From an uncultured Verrucomicrobia subdivision 3 bacterium (GTDB lineage: Bacteria; Verrucomicrobiota; Verrucomicrobiia; Limisphaerales; UBA11358): a stretch of 64,000 nucleotides of DNA. The notes below the pieces were generated by a model. It worked only from the letters and a program-made list of their open reading frames with translations, was not told the origin of the DNA and made no database searches. The stretch covers positions 18,331 to 82,330 of the forward strand of contig CAISYZ010000038.1 of the NCBI GenBank assembly GCA_903889895.1, in the 5' to 3' direction. The position numbers and the translations under genes were made by a program. Shown piece after piece: positions 38,218 to 48,700 of this stretch. Position 1 is the stretch's first letter, and every line of letters starts with the position of its first letter.

Positions 38218-38231
38218 AGAAAACGCTTTCT
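38218..38231. promoter_or_regulatory. Candidate LacI/XylR-type palindromic operator next to a TTGACA -35-like box
   Basis: AGAAA-ACGC-TTTCT inverted repeat at 38218-38231; TTGACA at 38206-38211. Confidence 0.35.
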
Positions 38232-38378
38232 CGCCCGACCACGCCGCATCTCTAAAATCCGTTGCTGTTAGCTCAACTAACGGTTATGGATTCCACAAAT
38301 TTAGCGACAGCATATTGGCAAAGATTATTGCCAGCCACCGGTGCATCGCCTGTCAGCCAACCTTCCCGCACCAGCCGC

Positions 38379-38651
38379 TTGGTGGCGCTGCCCGGTCATT
38401 CAGCCATTTTCCCCGGCCATCTGGCTAAACTCTTGGAACGTCCGGCTAAATTCCCCGATCACCTGGGGGCAGCACTGGAACATCTGGCTAAACTCCCCGA
38501 TTGCCTGGCTAAACCCACCGGTCATCTGGCTATTTACACCGATGGTCTGGCAAAATTCCCCAACCATCTGGCTAAATCCACCGATTACCTGGCTAAATGC
38601 ACCGGTGATCCAGAGCCCCGGCCAAACCACCCCGATTTGCCTCCTAAACAT
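38379..38651. repeat. Degenerate 21-bp tandem repeat (about 13 units), open in several frames
   Basis: Unit CTGGCTAAACTCCCCGATCAC-like. Plus-strand translation gives heptads LAKLPDC/LAKPTGH/LAKFPNH/LAKSTDY/LAKCTGD; minus strand gives FSQVIGG/FSQMVGE/FSQAIGE. Confidence 0.9.
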
Positions 38652-38680
38652 CCGTATAACTCATTGAATAATAAATAAAT

Positions 38681-39382
38681 ATGCAAAAAGACTACTTGGC
38701 ACATGATGATGAAGGTCGCGCTCAGCAGTTCATCGTCTTTCGCGACAACATTGGGCAGTTCCTGGTGCCCTTGGGCATTCTGCCCACCGACGAGGACATC
38801 GTCCAGCAGGCGTTGGATGCCGGACGGTTCCGGGCCGTGGTGGATTTTCAGGCCACCATGCAGCAGGCCGCCCAAAGCTGGACAGCTGAGAAAAACTACG
38901 AACGTGATGGCGTTGGCACCGCTCCCGGTGGCCAAAACGTGCCCGTGCTGCCTGCCAATTTTCCGGCCGCCGTGCCGGCGGGCATCACCCCGCGCTTCCG
39001 CCTGCTCGTCAAACGGCTCAACGGCAATTCCAAGTTCACCGACGCCATGGCGAAGGCGCTCGGCGTGCAAGGCACCGACCAAGTGGCTCCCGACCTGACC
39101 ACTGTCCAGCCGGACATTGATGTGGTCATTTCCGGCAACCATGTGGAAGTGGACTGGGGCTGGGGTGGCAACGTGAATTACCTCGACATGTGCCTCATCC
39201 AAGTGGATCGCGGCGATGGCAAAGGGTTTGTAGATCTCTGCTACGATACCACGCCCGGCTACAACGACACCCAGCCATTTCCCGCTGTGCCGACCAAATG
39301 GACCTACCGCGCCATCTATCGAGTGGATGACGCCAACGTCGGCCTTTGGAGCAAAATCGTAAGCCTCATCGTCGGTGGCTAA
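38681..39382 (+). CDS. Conserved-looking hypothetical protein, possibly with C-terminal FN3-like region
   Basis: 233-aa ORF; C-terminal VDLCYDTTPGYNDTQPFPAVPTKWTYRAIYRVDDANVGLWSKIVSLIVGG; followed by strong terminator. Confidence 0.65.
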   Translation: MQKDYLAHDDEGRAQQFIVFRDNIGQFLVPLGILPTDEDIVQQALDAGRFRAVVDFQATMQQAAQSWTAEKNYERDGVGTAPGGQNVPVLPANFPAAVPAGITPRFRLLVKRLNGNSKFTDAMAKALGVQGTDQVAPDLTTVQPDIDVVISGNHVEVDWGWGGNVNYLDMCLIQVDRGDGKGFVDLCYDTTPGYNDTQPFPAVPTKWTYRAIYRVDDANVGLWSKIVSLIVGG

Positions 39383-39422
39383 TTCAAACTATCAATAAAC
39401 ATACATAACAAATTCTGGAGGC

Positions 39423-39466
39423 AAAACTCCCCGGCGCGGTGAAAACTGCGCCGGGGTTTTAATTTG
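39423..39466 (+). terminator. Intrinsic terminator
   Basis: CCCCGGCGC-ggtgaaaact-GCGCCGGGG followed by TTTTAATTT. Confidence 0.85.
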
Positions 39467-39799
39467 GCTGAATTTCAAAATTCGAGAACTTGGTTTTAAA
39501 ACTCGCCCTCAACTAAATCGGAACTACCGCACCCCGGAGGAGCGCCGCCGCCGGCTGCTGGCGCTTGAAAACGTATTGTCGCAAAATGGTGATTATTTTC
39601 CGCAAATTGGCGTTGCGGTTGGGGCGCGCGTGGATAACATTATGTCATCAACCCATGCGAAAAATGAATGTTGGATGTGTCGTCTCTGCATTCAGGCCGG
39701 AACCGCGCCAGCGTCCACCGGTTCATTGCAATTAATATTTCAAGCCCCTCTATCCATTGTCCCGCTCAATCCCGAACCCCTAGAAACCATCAGACTGTT

Positions 39800-42700
39800 A
39801 TGAACACCACTCCTCATTACACTAAAAACACCAAGTTTGCCCAAAGTCGTTGGCTAGCCCTGCTGCTGGCCACCGTCTTGGCACCGATGCCGTCAGTTTT
39901 TGCCGCGAACGGCACCTGGACCAACAGCGTAGGCGGCAGTTGGGCCACCGCCGCCAATTGGACCAACAGTGTCATTGCTGCCGGCAGCGGCAACACCGCC
40001 GATTTTAGCGAGCTGTCTTTGGGCACCGCGCCGACGGTGACACTGGACGGAGCCCAGACCATCGGCAATATGATTTTTGGCGATCAGGGCAATACTTATG
40101 GTTGGACGTTGAACACCGGCACCGGTGGTCCGCTGACTTTGGCCGGAGGCACGCCGACCATCACGGTGAACAACCAGACCACTACAGTCGGTGTGGGGTT
40201 GGCCGGATCGGCGGGCTTGGTCAAGGCCGGATCGGGCACGCTGGTTTTGAGCGGCCCCAATACTTACACCGGCAACACCATTGTCACCAACGGCACATTG
40301 AAACTGCCCACCCCGGTGGTCAATGCTTCGACGGTGCCAACTCCGGTTCTGTATATGTCATTTGACAACGTCGTTACTGGCACCGCCACGAACGTCATCA
40401 ACGATGGCAGCGGTGGCTCGGTGATGAACGGCACATTGGTTGGCTCGGCGAGCATTGTTAGCGGCGGCCGACTGGGCGGAAATTGCTTGAGTATTCCGGC
40501 AACTTTGAATGCGGGCTATGTGGCCATCACTAATTCTGTAGTTCTTTTCAGTGGCAGCACCACTTGGACGGTGGCGATGTGGATTAAGACCACCACGGCG
40601 GGGGGCGTTTATTTATATCAAGGCAATGGTGGCTGGAATAACACTGGCGGCGCGAATACGATTTTTCATTTGAATAATGGTGGTAACAACGGTGCCGGCT
40701 CTGGAATGGGGCTTGACACTCGCGGCGGAACCGCCGGTGGTGTTAGCTATGGTCGTGGTTGGGAATCTGGCAGCACAACCATTAACGATGGTAATTGGCA
40801 TTTCGTGGTGATGACTTGCAACGCCAACAATACGCATGTCAGCTATGTGGATGGCAACGTGGATGCGTGGAGTGAAGACACCTGGAGCGGTGCCGCCGGT
40901 GGCACGAATGTTTGGATTGGTGCGTGCGGTGAAACCGGTGACGGTGTTGCTGGCTTGAATGGTTTGATTGATGAAGTTTCGATTTACAACACCACCTTGA
41001 GCCAGGCGCAGGTGCAGAACCTCATGGCGGCGGGCACCGTGCCGGCGGCCAGTCCGGTTTCCGTGGCGGCTTCCTCCACCTTGAATTTGAATGGTTGCTC
41101 GCAAATCGTCGCCGGTTTGAGCGGGACGGGCACGGTGGATTCCACCTTGGCCGCCGGCACGCCAATGCTGGCAGTCAACACCACCACCGCCAGCACGTTT
41201 GGCGGTGTCATCGCCAATACAGCCGGCAACTTGTCGCTCGCCAAAATGGGGGCCTCGACCTTGACGCTAAACGGCACAGCAGCCAACACCTACACCGGTG
41301 CGACCATTGTCAATGGCGGCACACTCATCGAAGATTTTGCCAACGCGACCTCGCCCAACAACCTCATCAACAGCAGTTCCACTCTGGTGCTGGGGGGTGG
41401 CACATTCCAGGTCAAACAAAAAAGTGCCACCGCGACTTCTCAGACTTTTGCCGGCACTACGGTTAATCCAGGCACCACGGCCGTTATCGGGACGCAAGTG
41501 ACCTCGGGCGCACTGTCGTTGGCGTTGGGTGCCATCACCCAGAATGTCGGCGGCGCAGTGGACTTCACCACCCCGACGGGCGGTTCCATTACCACCACCA
41601 GTCCCAATGTCAATGGCATCCTTGGCGGTTGGGCTACAACTGGTAATACGGTTTCCTCCACCACCACTGGTGATTGGGCTGCGACCAATGGCAGCGGTCA
41701 GATTGTCACCTATACTGGCTATACTCCAATATCCGCTTCGGCAAGCAGCACGCCATCCTTGACTGGATCATCAACCCAAAACTGGTTGTGTGGCGCACTC
41801 AATGGTGCTAACAACGTTACCACCTTGAGTGCCAGTGCAACCATCAATTCGCTGGTCGGGCAGGGTGATATTAACATACCCAGTGGTGACACGCTGACAG
41901 TGAACAGCGGTGGAATTATTTTAAGGGGTGTTGCCAGATGGATTCTGAATAACAACGCGGGAAACTCAACTGGGACGGCAAAAATTGCATCGGGTCTGGC
42001 AACGGGTGATTTGTATGTGCATACGCCGAACACCGCTGCTTCTTGGACCATCTGGCCCAACATCGTAGACGGATCAGTCCCCACGACGTTAATCAAAGAC
42101 GGTCCTGGTTTGGTCTATCTTGGAAACAACAACACCTACACCGCTGGAACACTGGTTAATGGCGGCACGCTTTCAGTAAACAAAGGCGGCGGGACCGGCG
42201 GCATTCGCGGTGTCGCCACCGTCAACCCCGGGGCCACGCTGCAATTTAATGCGGTTGATGCGGGTGGATACACCGTGAATCTTTGTGTTAACGCCATTAA
42301 TATAAACGGAGGCACTCTGGCGAATACATCCGGCGGCAATGAGGGATATCTTTACGACCTTAATCTTACAGGTGGCACAGTTACTTCGACCGGTGGCAAT
42401 TTTGTTTTCAGCGCGCAGTCGACACCGGTTTATGGCATTAACACATTGGCCAGTTCTCAGGGTTCATTGATTAGTGCGCCGATTCACTTTAATGGTTTGG
42501 GCTTCTTCAATGTGGCTCAAGGCACGGTGCCCAACGGCATTGACCTCACGGTTTCAGGCATCATCAACAACAGCACTGGCATCTTCAAGAATGGTGCGGG
42601 CACCATTCTCTTGAGTGGCGTGAACACCTTCGCCGGCGGCTGGACTAACAACTCCGGCACAGTGATTGTTGGCAACAACGCCGCCTTTGGCACCGGCCCG

Positions 42701-45700
42701 GTCGCCTTTAGCGGCGGATCCATTTCCAACAATGCTGGCACCAGCTACACGCTGGTGAACAGCATCAACCTAGCTAGCACAATATCCGCCGGCGTTGGTT
42801 CCGGTGACACCCTTACGCTATCCGGATTAATCACCGGAACCGGTGGCCTGACCAAGGTCGGCGCGGGCACCTTGAAATTTAACATCGCGAACAGCTACAG
42901 CGGCAACACGACCGTTAGCGGCGGCACGCTGGCGCTGGGAGCCAGCAGCGGTATCAGCAGTTCCCCCAATATCACTGTTGCCAGCGGAGCGATCTTGGAT
43001 GTGTCAGCCATCAGTGGCTTCACCTTGGGCGGCAGCCAGATTCTGTATGGCGGCGGCACCAACAACGGCTCGCTCAACACCAGCTCCGGCACGAAAATCT
43101 ACGCGGGCACGGACGGCGGTTATGGCACCAACACCGTCGTCGGCAACCTGACGCTGGCTTCCGGTGCGGTTTGCTATTTCGATCTGGGAACCGTGTATAA
43201 CGGCGCCAATGACGAAATCGTGGTGACGGGCAATCTCACGAACAATGCCAATTATATTCATATCAAGGCTCCGAGCACTGCGGTGGGCATGGATCAGTCT
43301 GCCGACTATGTTCTCTTCAGCGCCGCCAATATTGTGGGGACCTTCCCTGTCGCGCCGGTTTGGGATGTGACGCCCACCAATTCGACCCATTTCCGGATTG
43401 TGACGACCAGCACAAATGTCACACTGCACTATGATGCGGGCTTGACGATGCCCAGCGGCGCGGGCAATCCGGTGACCGTGACGCGCAATCAAACCACTCC
43501 CATCAGTGTCACCGTTATTCCGGGCACCTACACGGTCAACACTGTGGTCGTGAATGCGAGTTTGCTGGGTGGATCCAGCGCACTTTCTCTGGTTCTGTCC
43601 AACAACAATGTTTACACCAATGCCATCATCATTCCGCCGACCGCCACGGTTGGCGTCGCGACCTTGCCGGTCACCATCACCGATGTGAACACATTCTTCG
43701 GTCTGACGAACATTCCTGTGACGGTTGTCGTGGCGAACCAGGTGTGGAATGGTGGTTCGCTGACCGACAACAACTGGACCAGCAACCCGAACTGGACGAG
43801 CGGGGCGGGGCCGGCCTATGCGGGTGATAGTGTGACTTTTGACGGCAGCACGCGGTTGACGCCCAGTGTGAACACCAATTACAGCCTCACCGGGCTGACG
43901 TTTAACAGCACGGCGGGCAGTTTCACCATCGGGACCGCCAACAGCAGCGCGCTGACGCTGACGGCGGGTGGCGTGGTCAACAATTCGGCCAATGCCCAGA
44001 TCCTCAATGTGCCGGTCACCTTGAGCGCGGCGCAAACGTTGAATGCGGCCGCCGGCCCGTTGACTTTGGGACAAAATCTCACCAACGGTGGTTACTTGGT
44101 CACCGTGAGCGGTATTTCCAACACTGTTGTGAGCGGAGCAATCGTCGGCGCGGGCGGACTGGCCATCACCGGCACCGGCAACCTGTCGTTGGCTGGCACC
44201 AATACTTATAGCGGGGCAACGACGGTGAGCAGCGGCAGTCTAACTGTGGCCCCCACCGGTTTGCTGGGCACAAATACGGTGACGGTCAACACCAGCACGC
44301 TAAATGTGGTCGGCACGAGCACGAACAACGGATTGGACACGATTGGCGGCACCGCTGGTGTCGCGGTGCTGAACATCGCGGGTGGCAATCTTCAAGCCAA
44401 CGACCATTCCGGTCAGTTGTATAATTCAGGACTGGTGCTCAGCACTGTCGCCGGTGCGGCAGGCGATATCCAGATGAGTTCCGGCACCCTGGGAGTGTAT
44501 GATCAGCTCGGCATCGGCCAGTCGGCCTTCGGCGGGTATAGCCAGAGTGGCGGCACGACCACCATCGGCGGATTTATCGCGCTGGGTGGAACTGCTGGCG
44601 GTGGCGTCTTTAACCAAAGTGGCGGCACAGTCAACATGACCGGCTCGTCGGCGACGCTTGGCTACAGCGTGACCAGTTCCATCGGGGTCATGAATTTGAG
44701 CGGGACGGCGGTGTTCAACGCCAATCCGAACGGCGGGGCTTTCGGCGGCGGTATTTGGCCGGGCGAAGTGGGAACCGGCATCTTAAATGTTTCCGGTAGC
44801 GCGTCATTGGTCATTCCGCACGACGGTTTGGTTTTGGGCAAAGGCAATGTTGCCGGTAACGGCACAGTGAATTTGCTCGGTGGCACGGTCACGGCGAATT
44901 CTGTTTACAAAGGCACCGGCACCGGCACGTTGAATTTCAACGGCGGCACGCTTAAAGCGAATATGGCGACCAATGCTTTCGTGTCGGGATTGACTGCGGC
45001 CTACATTTACACCAACGGTGCGGTCATTGATTCCGGCGGTTATAACATCACGATTCCGCAAACCTTGCTGCCACCCACAGGCTATGGCGTGCAGTCCATC
45101 ACCGTGGCCACGGGAGGGGCGGGCTACATTGAAACGCCAATTGTGATCATCACCAATATCAGCGCCAGTGGCAGTGGCGCGACGGCGGTGGCCAATATTT
45201 CCGGCGGCGTGGTCACAAGCATCACGGTTACCTGCCCGGGTCAAGGTTACGGCAGCAGCGATATTCTGGGCGTGTCCATCATCGGCGGTGGCGGCAGCGG
45301 GGCGAGTGCAAACACGCCTGGGCTAATCCCGAATGCGGGCGGCGGTTTGACCAAGGTGGGTAACGGCACTTTGTCCTTGGGCACCGGCAATACCTATTCG
45401 AGCGATAATTTAACCTTCACCAACACGACCGCTGTGCTGGGCGGAACTTTGAACTGGAACTATGCCACTTTGAGTTACCCGGGGCATTTGGTTGTCAGCA
45501 ATGGCACCTTTGCCTTGGATGCTTCCAGTGGGGCCTCGTATTCACCGGTTAATGTGACGTTACAGACCAATGCGGCGGTGACGATTGCCTATGGCAGCGC
45601 CAGCCCTGGCAGCTTTACGCCGATTACGGCGGGCGGCAGCCTCGTTTCTTCGGGCACCAACATCATCAACATTAGCGGTTCTGGCTTCACGACCTTGGGG

Positions 45701-48700
45701 CAGCAGGTCTCTTTGATGTCTTATAACGGCACGCCATTGGGCAGCATCAGCAACTTCAAGCTGGGAACCTTGCCGGTGGGGGTTTCCGGTTACTTGAGCA
45801 ACAACGCCACAGCCACGCCGCCCTCGATTGACTTCGTCGTCACGCTGATTGGCCAGACGCTGACTTGGTCTGGCGCTGACAGCGGCAATAACGTCCAAAC
45901 TAACTGGAACATTAACACGACAGAAGACTGGAATAATGGCGGCGGCAATGGTTCGGCCTTCTATTTGGAATACGGCGCCAGCCCGAACGTCTTTGGCGAC
46001 TTAGTGACTTTTGATGACAGCTTGTATAACCAGCAAGCTACCAATGTTATTCTGACCACCACACTGCATCCGTCGTCGCTGACAGTGATCAGCTCACTAC
46101 CCTACAGCTTCACCGGCTCCGGTTCGATTGCGGGCGCGGTATCCCTGAGCATGAGCGGGCCCGGTTCATTATTCTTGGGCACCTCAAATAGCTACTCCGG
46201 CGGCACCATCATTAATAACGGCACGGTGGTGGTCACCAATGACTCCGGCCTCGGTGCCAGCTCCGGTTTGGTGACTATGGGTGGCGGTATTCTGGAGTTT
46301 GCGGGCAACACGACCAGCACGCGCCCGGTCACGTTTAATGCCAACACCACGCTCGATGTCACAACCAACAATACCGCCATTTTGGGCGCTGCTATTTCCG
46401 GCGGCTACGCGCTGACCAAGACCGATAACGGAGCTTTGTCTCTGCTCGGTAACAGCACTTTCAGCACCGTGACCTTGAATCAAGGCACCTTGTCATTGCT
46501 GGGTAACAATGCCATCGGCGGCACCCTGACCCAGAATGCGGGCACGCTGGCCACGGCGGGCAGTAATCAAATCACTGGTTCCTTGATTGTGAACGAGGGC
46601 ATATACAACAACTCCGGCACTAATGTTATCGTGGGGGTGTCCTCGTTTGGTATTGCCGGCGGATACAATGCCGTGATCAACAACAGTGGCAATCTGACGC
46701 AATCCAACTTATTTGTCGGCCAGAGCAGCGGAGCCTATGGCGCCGTGTATCAAACCGGCGGCACCGTGACCGTCACGGGCGGCGGCGGTGACTGTCTGGA
46801 TGTCGGCAACATTCAGGGTGCCTTTGGCTATTACGACATGATTGGCGGAACCGTGACGGCTAACGGCATCGCCGTTGGCGGTGAAAATAATACCGGCACC
46901 GGTTTCGTTGCCACTTCTACGGGCGGCAATGGCATCATGGATATCAATGGCGGCAACGTCAACAACGTCGGCTGGTTCGTCATGGGCCGCGCCCAGAACA
47001 ACGCCGGCGAAGCTGGCATCCTCAATGTTTACAGCGGCTTGATGACTTATGCTGGCGGCGGCATTCAGTGCAACTGGGGCACGAACCAAACTTCCATTAT
47101 GAATATGATGGGCGGTGTAGTGACCAACACGCTGACCACCGTCGGGGTCAGCATGAACCGAAGCGGCGATGCCAGTAACGTGGGCGTTTTGAATCTGGAC
47201 GGCGGTTTAATTCAAGGCAATGCCGTGACCGGGGGTAACAGTTGGCTCAATTTCAACGGCGGCACCCTGCGCGCAAGCGTGGCTTCTACCACGTTTGTGA
47301 CCGGCTTGGGTCGTGCCACAGTTTATAATGGGGGTGCGACGATTGACGACAATGGCAACGCCATTACCATTGGTCAGCCCTTGCTGGCTGCAACTGGTTA
47401 CGGCGTCAGTAGCATCGGTTTGTCCACCGGCGGTTCCGGTTATATCATGCCGCCGACCGTCACTATTACTGGCGGTAGCGGCAGCAACGCATTAGCCACT
47501 GCAATGGTTTCCGGCGGTGCGGTGACGGGCATCATTGTCACCTGCCCGGGCACTGGTTATAACAACAGTGATACTTTGACGGTTGGCTTTAGTGGTGGCG
47601 GTGCGAGTGCCTCTGGGGCCACCGCCGGCACCATCTCATTTGTCCTCAACGGCACCGGCGGCCTGACCAAGAATGGTTCCGGCACGTTGACGTTGACCGG
47701 GGTCAATACGTTCGCCGGTCCGATTACCAATAATGCCGGCACGCTCACGCTGAACAGTGCCAGCAGTTACGCTGGTTCAGCGGTGGTGAACGGTGGTAGC
47801 TTGCAGCTGACGACGGCTTCACAGATTGCCGGCAACGTGTCTGTCAACAACGGTGCGACGCTGGCTCTTACGCAGATCGGCACGGCCACCAACCTCTTGG
47901 GCAACTTAACACTTGGCCAATCGGCGGGCGTTGGCGCAACCTTGAGCCTTGCCCTTGGCAACGGCAACACTACGCCGCCGCTGGTGAATTGCAGCACGTT
48001 GTCCTTGACTGGCTCCAACACTATTTCCATCTCGGGTTCGTTCACCGTCGGTGCAGTGCCGTTGGTGCATTACTCCACCATCACTGGGTTGAGTTTGAGT
48101 TCGCTCGCTACCAACATCATCGCCCCGCGTGGCGTCGTTGCCACTTGGTCTAACAGCGTCAGTTCCTCGACGTTGTATGCGGTGATTGTTTCGACCGGCG
48201 CCGGCATTGTCTGGACTGGCACCAGCCCCGTCCACCCGAGCCTGTGGGATGTCAACAACAGCACAAATTGGTCGATTCTCGGCACGCCCACCACCTACCA
48301 GCAGTCGGTGGTGCCCGGTGACGCTGTGTTGTTTAACGATTCCGGCCTCGGATTGGTGACCCTCAATACCAATATTAGCCCTGCCAACATTATCATCAGC
48401 AACAGCGCGACCAGTTACGCGTTCTCCGGCAGCGGTCACCTGTCTGGCACCACGGGCTTGACCAAGATCGGCACCGGCTCCGCAACGATAAGCTACGCTG
48501 GCAACTCCTATACGGGCAATACGACCATTTCCAATGGCGTTTTGCAGCTCGGCGTGGCGAATGCCATCCCGGGTGGACCGGGGTATGGCAACACCAGCGT
48601 TAATGGCACGCTGGACTTGAGCACCTATAGTGACTTGGTAAATAACTTGTCCGGCAGCGGCACGGTGGACACGGTTGCCGGTGGCGCACCGACTTTGACG

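Noticed and set aside
38379-38651. CRISPR array
   Set aside because: Units are contiguous 21-bp degenerate tandem repeats with no conserved-repeat/unique-spacer pattern and no Cas genes nearby.
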